Shown: positions 1-8,451, numbered from the stretch's first letter. The stretch is DNA of 64,000 nucleotides from Streptomyces sp. NBC_01465 (GCF_036227325.1 NZ_CP109467.1:8246001-8310000), one strand, 5' to 3'. The notes: generated by a model from the letters alone, not told the origin. A program made the numbers and translations.

Positions 1-730
1 CCTGGTCGAGGGCGAGAGCGCCCCGCTGCCGGCCGGCGAGCTGCCCACCCACCACGTCATCGGCGCCTTCAACTCCGGAGCGGTCGACGGCCTGGCCGCA
101 CTGCCCCTGGGCGTCAGCGGCCTGGACGCGCAGAAGGTCGCCGACCTGGCCCTGGTCGCGGGCAACGCCAGCATCGCGCGCCACCGCGACGGCAGCGCCA
201 TCGACGCGGGCGGGCTGGTCCCGGACGTCGTCGACACCAACACCTGGGTGCAGACGATCGACCAGATCTCCCCTGTCGAGCTCCTCGAGACGCAGCTCTG
301 CAACTACACCTCGCCGTTCATCCTGATCAGCGCGCTGCGCCCGCTGATGGCGGCGGCCGCGAAGCAGGCGTCGAGCGGGCGCGCGTACGTCGTGAACGTC
401 TCGGCGATGGAGGGCGTCTTCGGACGCGGCTACAAGGGCGCGGGCCACCCGAACACCAACGCCGCGAAGGCGGCCATGAACATGGTGACGCGAACCAGCG
501 CCCAGGAGATGTTCGAGGCCGACGGCATCCTGATGACGTCGGTCGACACCGGCTGGATCACCGACGAGCGCCCGCACTACGACAAGCTGCGCCTCGCCGA
601 CGAGGGTTTCCACGCCCCGCTCGACCTGATCGACGGCGCCGCCCGCGTCTACGACCCGGTGGTGCGCGGCGAGGCGGGCGAGGACCTGTACGGCATCTTC
701 CTGAAGGACTACGCGCCCGGGAAGTGGTAG
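1..730 (+). CDS. SDR-family oxidoreductase, 5' end outside the window
   Basis: The frame is open from base 2 to the TAG at 728-730, giving 242 C-terminal residues; the start lies upstream. The visible part contains a run of conserved SDR elements: a VVNVSAMEG segment (the catalytic Ser strand), then a GHPNTNAAKAAMNM helix where the Lys and a shifted active-site position would lie, and a SVDTGWITDE segment after the cofactor loop. This looks like the family of about 450-500-residue Streptomyces SDR proteins that carry an extra N-terminal domain, so the part seen is only the reductase half. NAD(P)H-linked reduction or oxidation of a carbonyl/alcohol is expected; the substrate cannot be told. 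The classical YxxxK is not obvious, which leaves catalytic competence open. Confidence 0.75.
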   Translation, partial: LVEGESAPLPAGELPTHHVIGAFNSGAVDGLAALPLGVSGLDAQKVADLALVAGNASIARHRDGSAIDAGGLVPDVVDTNTWVQTIDQISPVELLETQLCNYTSPFILISALRPLMAAAAKQASSGRAYVVNVSAMEGVFGRGYKGAGHPNTNAAKAAMNMVTRTSAQEMFEADGILMTSVDTGWITDERPHYDKLRLADEGFHAPLDLIDGAARVYDPVVRGEAGEDLYGIFLKDYAPGKW

Positions 731-777
731 ACGGGCGTCTTAGACGAACGACCTATACAAGCGTCATAAACAACCGT

Positions 778-1998
778 ATGGTTGTGGCCATGACGCAGCC
801 AGTCGTTCGTTCCGCACGTCAACTGCCCTCCGGTCCGGGGCCGTTCGCCTCTTTCGCGCGCTTCGTGCTCTGTGGTGGCGGGGTCGGCGTCGCCTCCAGC
901 GCCGCCGTCGCCGGTCTGGCGCTGGTGATGCCGTGGATCGTCGCCAATGCCGTCATCACCGTCGCCTCGACGGTCCTGGCCACCGAGCTGCACGGCCGCT
1001 TCACCTTCGGCTCCCGGCGCGGCGGCTGGCGCCACCACCTCCGGTGCGGCTCCACGGTCGCAGCGGCATACGTGGTCACCAGCGGCTCGATGCTCCTCCT
1101 GCACGCACTCCGGCCCGACCCCGGCGCCCTGTGCGAGCAGGCGGTCTATCTCTCCGCGTCGGCGCTCGCCGGCGTCGGCCGGTTCGTCGTGCTGAGGCTG
1201 GTCGTCTTCGCGCCGCGCAACGCCTCGTGCACGGCGTACGGTCCCGAGCTCGCCGCCCGCACCCTGGTCCCGCCGTCCACCAGCAGGTCGGTTCCCGTCA
1301 CCCAGCGGGCCTCGTCGGAGACCAGCCACAGCACCGCACGCGCCACGTCCTCCGGCTCCCCGATCCGCCCCATCGGCAGGCCCTCGGCGATCCGCTTCTC
1401 CTCCGCTTCCCACACGAAGCGCGCCATCTCGGTGCGCACCAGGCCGGGCGAGACGGAGTTCACCCGTACCGCAGGGGCGAGTTCCCCCGCGAGCTGCTGG
1501 GTGAGGCGCAGGAGGGCCGTCTTGCTCGTCCCGTACGCACCGACCTGCGGCCCCACGCCGTGCGTGCCCTCGGTGCAGATGTTGACCACCGCCCCGCCGT
1601 GCTCACGCATTCCGGCCCGCCACACGAGCTGCGTCAGCCGCAGCGCCGCCTCCACGTTCACCGTGAACGCCTCGCGCCAGACATCCGGGTCGGCGTCCAT
1701 GAGCGGGCCGAACGGGGCATTGGTGGCCGCGTTGTTGACCAGGACGTCCACCCGGCCGAACTCCCGCACCGCCAGGTCGACGCAGTCCGCGAGGTGCCCC
1801 GGATCGGCGACCGTGCCCGCGCAGCCCACCGCCCGCGCTCCGGCGGCGGTCAACTCCCGTACGGCAGCAGCCACTCCGTCAGGATCGCGCGCGGTGACGC
1901 AGACCTGCGCCCCGGCCGCCGTGAGCGCCTGCGCGATGGCCAGCCCTATGCCGCGCGAGGCGCCGGTGACGAGGGCCGTCCTGCCGTCGAGTATCTGA
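778..1998 (+). CDS. GtrA-like membrane protein whose frame runs on antisense to the next gene
   Basis: About 140 residues (to roughly base 1218) look like a GtrA-family membrane protein: a FARFVLCGGGVGVASS first helix, a second helix around VMPWIVANAVITVAST, the ELHGRFTF loop typical of the family, then two more hydrophobic segments ending in GRFVVLRLVVFA. GtrA proteins are small four-helix membrane proteins linked to polyprenyl-phosphate sugar translocation. Past base 1218 the frame stays open for another 780 bases, but this part is Ser/Thr/Arg-rich and antisense to the SDR gene, so it is probably not natural protein. ATG at 778 or 790 could start it; neither has a good ribosome site. A short palindrome (CAACC GTAT GGTTG, 771-784) covers the 778 start. 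I think the gene has lost its own stop codon. Confidence 0.45.
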   Translation: MVVAMTQPVVRSARQLPSGPGPFASFARFVLCGGGVGVASSAAVAGLALVMPWIVANAVITVASTVLATELHGRFTFGSRRGGWRHHLRCGSTVAAAYVVTSGSMLLLHALRPDPGALCEQAVYLSASALAGVGRFVVLRLVVFAPRNASCTAYGPELAARTLVPPSTSRSVPVTQRASSETSHSTARATSSGSPIRPIGRPSAIRFSSASHTKRAISVRTRPGETEFTRTAGASSPASCWVRRRRAVLLVPYAPTCGPTPCVPSVQMLTTAPPCSRIPARHTSCVSRSAASTFTVNASRQTSGSASMSGPNGALVAALLTRTSTRPNSRTARSTQSARCPGSATVPAQPTARAPAAVNSRTAAATPSGSRAVTQTCAPAAVSACAMASPMPREAPVTRAVLPSSI

Positions 1999-2006
1999 GT
2001 GTCCAT
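1146..2006 (-). CDS. SDR-family oxidoreductase (FabG-like)
   Basis: A classical short-chain dehydrogenase of 286 residues: TGASRGIG cofactor loop at residues 14-21, NNAA after the fourth strand, YGTSK with the catalytic Tyr and Lys, the PGLVRTEM loop, and the usual TGTDLLVDGG close to residue 246. Family members normally end within a few residues of that DGG; here 40 further residues follow (rich in Ser, Thr and Ala), encoded antisense to the 3' part of the GtrA-like gene. The start ATG at 2006 has GAGGGG directly before it, an unusually tight spacing. It lies 25 bp downstream of the HD-domain gene on the same strand and is probably co-transcribed with it. Reduction of a 3-oxoacyl thioester or a sugar/alcohol is possible; the substrate is unknown. 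Confidence 0.85.
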   Translation of the reverse strand: MDTQILDGRTALVTGASRGIGLAIAQALTAAGAQVCVTARDPDGVAAAVRELTAAGARAVGCAGTVADPGHLADCVDLAVREFGRVDVLVNNAATNAPFGPLMDADPDVWREAFTVNVEAALRLTQLVWRAGMREHGGAVVNICTEGTHGVGPQVGAYGTSKTALLRLTQQLAGELAPAVRVNSVSPGLVRTEMARFVWEAEEKRIAEGLPMGRIGEPEDVARAVLWLVSDEARWVTGTDLLVDGGTRVRAASSGPYAVHEALRGAKTTSLSTTNRPTPASADAER

Positions 2007-2021
2007 CCCCTCACAATCTCA

Positions 2022-2034
2022 TGACGGACCGTCA
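2022..2034. promoter_or_regulatory. 13-bp palindrome between the HD and SDR genes
   Basis: TGACGG-A-CCGTCA is a perfect inverted repeat that covers the stop codon of the HD gene and lies 16 bp upstream of the SDR start. It could be an operator for the SDR gene or simply a short mRNA hairpin; nothing nearby identifies a cognate regulator. Confidence 0.3.
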
Positions 2035-2574
2035 GGAAGCTTGTGAGGCAACGAGTTCCAGTACGGGCCGCCAGTCCTCCATGATCCCGGCGTCCAGCCC
2101 CACGACCTTCCCCGCGTCGTCTGCCTGCCGCAGCGTCACCGCCGCCTCGCACAGCGGATCCCGCTCGAAGGCGGCGACCTCCTCGGATGTCATCACCCCG
2201 CCCTGCACGCCCATCGTCAGCGCACTCTGCGGGGACAGTGCCCGCCCCGGCTCCACCGTCGCCAGATAGCGCTTCGCGGGCACATGCAGCCGTACGAGCC
2301 CGGCCACCCGCGCCCCGAGCAGCCCGCGCACCGCATCCGCGGCCCGGTCCGCGTGGCCCGCGTCGTCGCCGGGGGAGAGCAGATGCCCCAGATCGTGGAC
2401 GAGGCCCGCGACCTGCAGCTCCTTGTCGCTGGGGTAGGAGCGCCGCAGCAGGTGCGCGGTCTGCAGTGCGTGGTCGTAGAGATCGACCGGGTCGCCGCTG
2501 CGGTCCGGGGCGTCCCAGGCATTCCGGCAGGCGTGCAACAACTCCATCAGCTCATCGACGGTGGCCGGCGACAT
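2032..2574 (-). CDS. HD-domain protein, probably of the MIOX/PhnZ-type diiron oxygenase family
   Basis: 180 residues. Metal ligands can be read off: Y33-D34-H35, the HD pair H60-D61 in LVHDLGH, H64, and H97 inside HVPAKRYL (residues 97-104). The H-x-x-A-K-R-Y pattern after the HD motif is characteristic of the HD proteins related to PhnZ and TmpB, mixed-valent diiron oxygenases that cleave organophosphonates, rather than of ordinary nucleotide phosphohydrolases. That assignment rests on family memory. No phosphonate gene is nearby, so the substrate is open. The start ATG at 2574 has a strong GGAGGAG site 5 bp upstream. It is the first gene of a probable two-gene unit with the SDR. Confidence 0.7.
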   Translation of the reverse strand: MSPATVDELMELLHACRNAWDAPDRSGDPVDLYDHALQTAHLLRRSYPSDKELQVAGLVHDLGHLLSPGDDAGHADRAADAVRGLLGARVAGLVRLHVPAKRYLATVEPGRALSPQSALTMGVQGGVMTSEEVAAFERDPLCEAAVTLRQADDAGKVVGLDAGIMEDWRPVLELVASQAS

Positions 2575-2701
2575 CTCTGCTCCTCCCCATGGGTGGCGGC
2601 GTCCTCGCCGAGCAGATCAGGGCCATCTGTCGCCCGGGCCAACGGGGCCTTAACCCTCCCTACTCGTTCCCGCGGGGGCCGGGCTGCCAATCCCCTGATG
2701 T

Positions 2702-2720
2702 TTAGGTTAGCCTTGCCTTC
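2702..2720 (+). promoter_or_regulatory. Iron box (DmdR1/IdeR-type operator)
   Basis: TTAGGTTAGCCTTGCCTTC agrees with the actinobacterial iron-box consensus TTAGGTTAGGCTAACCTAA at 14 of 19 positions, with the first nine bases perfect. It sits 17 bp before the first possible start of the ABC exporter gene. DmdR1/IdeR with bound Fe(II) represses through such sites, so the operon downstream should be induced by iron starvation. Confidence 0.85.
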
Positions 2721-2737
2721 GTTTTGGTCGGGGGTGA

Positions 2738-4447
2738 GTGCTGAGGGGCAGGTCAGTGGGGGCAGTTGAGTCCGGACGCGGCGTCATACGCCGTGCCGTC
2801 GCGGGACAGCGCAGGGACGTCGTCGTCGGATCGGTGCTCGGCGCCGCGCACCAGACCGGCGAGGCGCTCGTACCGGTCCTCATCGGCCTGATCGTCGACC
2901 GGGCCGTGGTGCGCCCCGACGGGGGAGCCCTCGCCGGCTGGCTCGTGGTGCTCGCCGCCGTCTACGCCGTGCTCTCCTTCGGCTTCCGGTTCGGCTGCAA
3001 GGCCGGAGAGCGGGCCGCCGAACAGGCCGCGCACGAGCTGCGCCTGGACCTGGTGGGACGGGTCCTCGCCCCGCACGGCGGCGCCGAGGCCGGACGGCCG
3101 CCCGGGGCGCTGGTGAACGTGGCCACCGAGGACGCCCGCAGGGTGGGAGCGCTCAACATGGCCCTGACCCTCGGCATCGCGGCCGTCGTCGGAGTCGTGG
3201 CGGGCGCCGTGCTCCTGCTCCGCGCCTCCCTGCCGCTGGGGCTGCTCGTCCTGGTGGGCGCTCCGGTCCTGATGGCCCTCGGCCACTTCCTGGCCCGCCC
3301 GTTGGAGCACCGCAGCGAAGCCGAGCAGGAACGCGCCGCGCACGCCTCAGGGGTCGCCGCCGACCTGATCGCCGGGATCCGCGTACTGAAGGGACTGCGG
3401 GCCGAACGCGCCGCCGTCGACCGCTACCGGGACACCAGTCAGGCCTCCCTGGCGGCCAACGTGCGCGCCGCCCGCGCCGAAGCCCTGCAGACCGGGCTGA
3501 TGCTCACCCTCACCGGGTCGTTCATCGCCCTGGTCGCGCTCGTCGGCGGACGGCTCGTGCTGAACGACACCATCGGCCTCGGCGCCCTCGTCTCGGCCGT
3601 CGGTCTCGCCCTCTTCCTGCCCGGCCCCATCGGTATGCTGGCCTGGGTCGGCGCCGAGTTCGCCAAGGCGCGCGCCTCCGCCGCGCGGATCGCCGACGTG
3701 CTGAGCGCTCCCGGCGAAACAGCCGGCGGCACCGCCGAGGTCGGCTCACCCGTCACCGGTGAACTGCGGCTGCACGGACTCGGCCACGGGGCGCTTCACT
3801 CCGTCGACCTGACCGTACGGCCCGGCGAACACCTCGGGATCGTCGTCACCGACCCCGCGCACGCGACGGTCCTCCTGAACTGCCTGGCCAGGCGCTGCGA
3901 CCCGGACCGGGGCCGCGTCGAACTCGACGGCGTACCCCTCGCCGAACTGGCCCCCGCATCCCTGCGCTCGGCCCTGCTGGTGGCCGAGCACGACGCCCAG
4001 CTCTTCGACGGAACCCTCATGGACAACGTGACCGCGGCCGCACCCCCGGGAGCCGACCCCCGGCCCGCGATGGACGCGGCCGCCGTCGACGAAGTCGCCT
4101 CCGCCCTTCCCGGCGGCACGGACGGCCGGGTCGGCGAGCGCGGCAGCTCGCTCTCCGGCGGACAGCGCCAACGCGTCGCCCTGGCCCGCGCCCTGACCGC
4201 CGACCGCAGCGTCCTGGTCGTGCACGACCCGACGACCGCGGTGGACGCCGCGACCGAGGCCCGGATCGCCGCCGGAATCCGCCGCGCCCGCGCGGACCGG
4301 ACCACGGTCCTGATCACCAGCAGCCCCGCGCTGCTCGCCGCCACCGACCGCGTCGTTCTGATCGACGGCGGCACCGTCACCGCCGAGGCCCCCCACGAGG
4401 ACCTCGTACGCAACCATCCCGTCTACCGTGCGGCGGTACTCACATGA
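2738..4447 (+). CDS. ABC exporter-fold half-transporter with a degenerate ATPase domain
   Basis: Up to 569 residues: about six membrane helices in the first 310 residues, then a nucleotide-binding domain. The signature LSGGQ is intact (472-476), but the P-loop is gone (residues 371-378 read TDPAHATV, no Gly-Lys-Ser/Thr), Walker B Asp497 is followed by Pro498 instead of the catalytic Glu, the Q-loop Gln is missing and the H-loop His is replaced in ITSSPALL. It cannot bind and hydrolyse ATP alone and must pair with the next gene, whose defects are complementary. The frame opens at GTG 2738; GTG 2756, eight bases after AGGGG, is an equally good start. First gene after the iron box, so most likely siderophore export or an IrtAB/YbtPQ-like import step. 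Confidence 0.85.
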   Translation: MLRGRSVGAVESGRGVIRRAVAGQRRDVVVGSVLGAAHQTGEALVPVLIGLIVDRAVVRPDGGALAGWLVVLAAVYAVLSFGFRFGCKAGERAAEQAAHELRLDLVGRVLAPHGGAEAGRPPGALVNVATEDARRVGALNMALTLGIAAVVGVVAGAVLLLRASLPLGLLVLVGAPVLMALGHFLARPLEHRSEAEQERAAHASGVAADLIAGIRVLKGLRAERAAVDRYRDTSQASLAANVRAARAEALQTGLMLTLTGSFIALVALVGGRLVLNDTIGLGALVSAVGLALFLPGPIGMLAWVGAEFAKARASAARIADVLSAPGETAGGTAEVGSPVTGELRLHGLGHGALHSVDLTVRPGEHLGIVVTDPAHATVLLNCLARRCDPDRGRVELDGVPLAELAPASLRSALLVAEHDAQLFDGTLMDNVTAAAPPGADPRPAMDAAAVDEVASALPGGTDGRVGERGSSLSGGQRQRVALARALTADRSVLVVHDPTTAVDAATEARIAAGIRRARADRTTVLITSSPALLAATDRVVLIDGGTVTAEAPHEDLVRNHPVYRAAVLT

Positions 4448-6273
4448 CCACGGTCTCCGGCATACCGGCCCTCCCCGACAGCGACAGCGACACCGTGACC
4501 GAAGGCGCCGCAGACACCTCTGCCGTCGAACGGGAACTCCTGCCCGTCGCCACAGCAGCCCGCACCCGGGCCGCCCTGCGCACGCTCGTCCGCCCGGACC
4601 GGGGCCGGGCCGTTCTCGGGCTCGGTCTCCTGGTCGTCGCGACCGCGATCGGACTGCTCGTCCAGCCGATCCTGGGCCACATCGTCGACATCGTCGCCGA
4701 CAGCCGTCCCGCCTCCGCCCTCACCCTGCCCGTGGTCCTCCTGGTGCTGGTCGCCGTGGGCCAGGGGATCACCACGACGTTCGGGCTGACCCAGGTGGCC
4801 CGCCTCGGCGAGACCGTACTGGCCCGCCTGCGCGAGCAGTTCGTCGACCGCGCGCTCCAACTCCCCGCCGACCGCCTGGAACGCGCCGGCTCCGGGGACC
4901 TCACCGCCCGCGTCACCGGCGACGTCGCCCGGGTCGCCGAGGCGGTCCGCTCGGCGCTGCCCGAGATGGCCCGCTCGGTCCTCGCCATCGTGCTCACCCT
5001 CGTGGCCATGGCACTGCTGGACGTACGGTTCCTGCTGGCGGCTCTCCTCGCCGTACCCGTGCAAGTGCTCACCGCGCGCTGGTACGTACGCCGGGCCGTC
5101 TCCCTCTACGCCGAACAGCGCGTCGCCAACGGCGCCCAGCAGCAACAGCTCCTGGAGACCATCGGCGGCGCGGCGACCGTACGGGGCCATCAGCTCGAGA
5201 GGGAGCACACGGAGCGCACCGCGGGGCGCTCCCGCAAGGCGGTCCAACTGACCATGCGCAGCGTGGACCTGGTCCTCGGCTTCTACCAGCGCCTGCACAT
5301 CGCCGAGTACATCGGCCTGGCCGCCGTACTCGTCACCGGATACCTCCTCGTCGACGACGGGGCGGTCTCGGTGGGCACGGCGACGGCCGCCGCCCTCTAC
5401 TTCCACAGCCTCTTCGGACCGGTCAACGCCGCACTGGTGCTCCTGGACGACGCGCAGTCGGCGGCGGCCGGACTCGCGCGGCTGGTCGGGGTGACCGATC
5501 TGGGCGAGGACCAGGGAGCTGACGGACAGCGGACCGTACCCGCAGCGGCAGGCGCCGCCGTCACCGTGAATGCCGTGAGTCACGCCTACGGGTCCGGCCG
5601 CCCCGTCCTGCACCAGGTCTCCCTCGCCCTCGGGCAGGGCGAGCACGTGGCGCTGGTCGGCACCAGCGGGGCCGGAAAATCCACCCTCGCCCGCCTCGTC
5701 GCCGGCGTCCAGCAGCCCACCGAGGGCACGGTCACCGTGACGGGCCACGGCGAGACCACGTCCGTCGCCCTGGTCACCCAGGAAGTCCATGTCTTCACCG
5801 GGACGCTCGCCGACGACCTCCGTCTCGCCTCGCCAGGCGCCACCGACGACGAACTGCGCACCGCTCTCACCACGGTGCACGCGCTGCGCTGGGCCGAGGC
5901 GCTGCCGGAAGGCCTCGCCACCGTCGTCGGCGAGGGCGGCCACCGTCTCGACCCCGCCCGCGCCCAGCAACTCGCCCTCGCCCGCCTCGTGCTGGCCGAC
6001 CCCGCGGTCGCCGTACTCGACGAGGCGACAGCCGAAGCGGGCAGCGCGGGCGCCCGTGACCTGGAACGCTCCGCCGAAGCCGCCCTGGCAGGACGCACAG
6101 CCCTGATCGTCGCCCACCGGCTCACCCAGGCCGTCGCCGCCGACCGGATCGTCGTGCTGGAGTCCGGCCGGGTCGTCGAGAGCGGTACGCACGACGAACT
6201 CCGCGACGCGGGCGGCCCGTACGCGACGCTCTGGCAGGCCTGGTCCGGCAGCCGCAGCACGACCCACTCCTGA
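4444..6273 (+). CDS. ABC exporter-fold half-transporter carrying the active ATP site
   Basis: 609 residues, membrane domain (about residues 50-340) followed by an ATPase domain. Walker A GTSGAGKST (406-414), Q-loop VTQE, Walker B VLDE (Glu527) and H-loop His558 are all canonical. The signature motif is not: LSGGQ is replaced by LDPARAQ at 502-508. Together with the partner this gives one complete composite ATP site (Walker motifs from this protein, LSGGQ from the partner) and one site with no functional motif on either face. The start ATG overlaps the partner's stop as ATGA, so the two are translationally coupled, as expected for an obligate heterodimer. Iron regulation and the importer downstream point to a siderophore as substrate. 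Confidence 0.88.
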   Translation: MTTVSGIPALPDSDSDTVTEGAADTSAVERELLPVATAARTRAALRTLVRPDRGRAVLGLGLLVVATAIGLLVQPILGHIVDIVADSRPASALTLPVVLLVLVAVGQGITTTFGLTQVARLGETVLARLREQFVDRALQLPADRLERAGSGDLTARVTGDVARVAEAVRSALPEMARSVLAIVLTLVAMALLDVRFLLAALLAVPVQVLTARWYVRRAVSLYAEQRVANGAQQQQLLETIGGAATVRGHQLEREHTERTAGRSRKAVQLTMRSVDLVLGFYQRLHIAEYIGLAAVLVTGYLLVDDGAVSVGTATAAALYFHSLFGPVNAALVLLDDAQSAAAGLARLVGVTDLGEDQGADGQRTVPAAAGAAVTVNAVSHAYGSGRPVLHQVSLALGQGEHVALVGTSGAGKSTLARLVAGVQQPTEGTVTVTGHGETTSVALVTQEVHVFTGTLADDLRLASPGATDDELRTALTTVHALRWAEALPEGLATVVGEGGHRLDPARAQQLALARLVLADPAVAVLDEATAEAGSAGARDLERSAEAALAGRTALIVAHRLTQAVAADRIVVLESGRVVESGTHDELRDAGGPYATLWQAWSGSRSTTHS

Positions 6274-6298
6274 ACCCACCACCCCGAAGGACTCCGTC

Positions 6299-7360
6299 AT
6301 GTTCCGCTTGTTCCAGCGCACCCGGCTGACAGCCGTGGCCGCGTCCGCCCTGCTGCTGTTCGGAGCCGCGGCCTGCGGCTCCGGCTCGAGCGACGACAAG
6401 ACCGCCCCGGTGTCCGACAGTTCGGCGGAGAAGGGCGCCTTCCCGGCGACCCTCACGCACAAGTACGGCACCACGACGGTGAAGTCCGAGCCCCAGCGGA
6501 TCGTCACCGTCGGTCTCTCCGACCAGGACGCCGTCATCGCGCTGGGCAAGGTCCCGGTCGGCACGACCGAGTGGCTGGGCAACTTCAAGGGAGCCGTCGG
6601 ACCCTGGGCCAAGGAGGCCCTCGGCGACAAGCCGCTGCCCACCGTCCTGCACGACAACGGCACAGGACCCCAGGTCGAGAAGATCGCAGCCCTGCGCCCC
6701 GACCTGATCCTCGCCCTCTACTCGGGCCTCACCAAGGACCAGTACCGCACCCTCTCCAAGATCGCTCCGGTCGTCGCCCAGCCCAAGGACGGTCCGGACT
6801 GGAGCATCTCCTGGCAGGACCAGACCGAGCAGGTCGGCAAGGCGCTCGGCCGGCCCGACGAGGCGAAGCAGCTGGTCGCGAAGACCGAGAAGCACATCGC
6901 CGACGCGGCAGCGGCGCACCCGGAGTTCAAGGGCGCGACCGCCGTGATGGCCACCCCGTACGAGGGCATGTACGTCTACGGCCCGCAGGACAACCGCTCC
7001 CGCCTCCTGAACGCCCTCGGCTTCACGCTCCCCACCGATCTGAGCAAGGTCGTCGGCGACGCGTTCGGCGCCAACATCAGCAAGGAGCGCACCGACCTGC
7101 TCGACACCAAGGCCATCGTCTGGATCGTCACCGACCCCGCCAAGGACGGCAAGAAGCTCCACGCCGACCCGCTCTACGGCAAGCTCGCCGTCGCCCAGCA
7201 GGGCCGCGAAGTGCTGGTCAAGGAGAGCAGCACCTTCGGCAGCGCGATCTCTTTCGTGAGCCCGCTGAGCCTGCCCTACACGGTCGACCGGCTGGTCCCG
7301 ATGCTGACGGCCGCCGTCGACGGCAAGCCGGCGACCGTGGTTTCCGCACCCGCGTCCTGA
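6299..7360 (+). CDS. Ferric-siderophore ABC transporter, substrate-binding lipoprotein
   Basis: 353 residues. A positively charged N-terminus, a hydrophobic stretch and the lipobox GAAAC (Cys at about residue 23) mark a lipoprotein anchored outside the membrane. The mature part is a Peripla_BP_2 (FepB/FhuD-like) protein: PQRIVTVGLSDQDAVIALG near the start of the first lobe, IAALRPDLILA, and a rigid helix linking two lobes. Such proteins hand ferric siderophores to FecCD permeases, which follow directly. AAGGA lies 8 bp before the ATG. It is 25 bp behind the exporter pair and 63 bp ahead of the first permease, inside one probable iron-regulated operon. The siderophore class cannot be read from sequence. 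Confidence 0.92.
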   Translation: MFRLFQRTRLTAVAASALLLFGAAACGSGSSDDKTAPVSDSSAEKGAFPATLTHKYGTTTVKSEPQRIVTVGLSDQDAVIALGKVPVGTTEWLGNFKGAVGPWAKEALGDKPLPTVLHDNGTGPQVEKIAALRPDLILALYSGLTKDQYRTLSKIAPVVAQPKDGPDWSISWQDQTEQVGKALGRPDEAKQLVAKTEKHIADAAAAHPEFKGATAVMATPYEGMYVYGPQDNRSRLLNALGFTLPTDLSKVVGDAFGANISKERTDLLDTKAIVWIVTDPAKDGKKLHADPLYGKLAVAQQGREVLVKESSTFGSAISFVSPLSLPYTVDRLVPMLTAAVDGKPATVVSAPAS

Positions 7361-7423
7361 CCGCGCCGCGCCTCCGTACCCCAGCGAACCACCCGTGAGG
7401 AACCCCGTCGTGGAGTCAGCCCC

Positions 7424-8449
7424 GTGACCCGCCCCGCCCGATGGCGCCCCGCCCTGCTCGTGGCCCTTCTCACCCTCGGGCTGCTCGCGCTGTGCCTGCT
7501 GTCGCTGGGGCTCGGCGCCCTGCAGATCCCGCCCGGCCAGGTGATCCGGGCACTGACCGGTCAGCCGGTCGGAACCCGGGTCGAGGACATCGTCTGGTCG
7601 GTACGGGTACCGCGCACGGCCCTCGGTCTGGTGGCCGGTGCCGCGCTCGGCCTCTCCGGCGCAGTGATGCAGGCGCTGACCCGCAATCCGCTGGCCGACC
7701 CCGGCATCCTCGGGGTGAGCGCGGGCGCGGCCTTCGCCATCGTGCTCGCCGCCGGGGTGGCCGGAATCGGCTCGCTCCTCGGCTACGTCTGGTTCGCCTT
7801 CGCGGGCGCGATGGCGGCGAGCATCGTCGTCTATCTCCTCGGCCGGCTGGGGCGTTCGGGCTCGACCCCGGTGAAACTCGCGCTCGCCGGGGTCGCGGTG
7901 ACCGCCGTACTGTCGTCGCTCACCAGTGCCGTCGTCCTCACCGACCCCGAGGCGCTGGACCGGTACCGCTTCTGGTCGGCGGGCTCGCTCGCCGACCAGG
8001 ACGCCTCCACCGTCCTGCGGATCCTGCCCTTCCTGGCGGTCGGCGCCCTGCTCGCCCTGGCGAGCGCCCCGGCCCTCAACAGCCTGGCGCTCGGCGACGA
8101 CGTCGCCGCCTCGCTCGGCCGCAGGCTCGGACTGGTCCGGCTCCAGGGCGTCGTCGCCGTCACCCTGCTCACCGGTGCGGCCGTCGCCGTCATCGGCCCC
8201 GTCGTCTTCATCGGCCTGGTCGTGCCGCACGTCGCCCGGGTGCTCGCCCAGTACGCGGGCCTCGGGCCCGACCACCGCTGGCTGCTGCCGCTCTCGGCGG
8301 TGCTGGCCGGCGGTCTGCTGCTCGCCGCCGACATCCTGGGACGGGTCGTCGACCGGCCCGTGGAGATCCAGGCCGGAATCATCGTCGCGTTCATCGGCGG
8401 ACCGTTCTTCATCGCCCTGGTCCGCCGGCGCCGGCTCGCGGAGGTCTGA
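7424..8449 (+). CDS. FecCD-type siderophore ABC permease, first subunit
   Basis: 341 residues with eight to ten hydrophobic segments and the FecCD hallmarks: VRVPRTALGLVAGAALGLSGA in the first third, TRNPLADPGILGVSAGAAFA, and the cytoplasmic coupling region around ALGDDVAASLGRRLG that contacts the ATPase. The GTG start at 7424 has GGAG eight bases upstream. It forms a heterodimeric membrane channel with the next gene and imports the iron complex delivered by the lipoprotein upstream. Confidence 0.92.
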   Translation: MTRPARWRPALLVALLTLGLLALCLLSLGLGALQIPPGQVIRALTGQPVGTRVEDIVWSVRVPRTALGLVAGAALGLSGAVMQALTRNPLADPGILGVSAGAAFAIVLAAGVAGIGSLLGYVWFAFAGAMAASIVVYLLGRLGRSGSTPVKLALAGVAVTAVLSSLTSAVVLTDPEALDRYRFWSAGSLADQDASTVLRILPFLAVGALLALASAPALNSLALGDDVAASLGRRLGLVRLQGVVAVTLLTGAAVAVIGPVVFIGLVVPHVARVLAQYAGLGPDHRWLLPLSAVLAGGLLLAADILGRVVDRPVEIQAGIIVAFIGGPFFIALVRRRRLAEV

Positions 8450-8451
8450 CC

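Noticed and set aside
4423..6663. 746-codon open frame on the minus strand across the ABC exporter genes
   Set aside because: It mirrors the third-position GC of the plus-strand genes, has Gly/Glu/Asp-rich composition and no recognisable domain; the plus-strand ABC motifs are clear.
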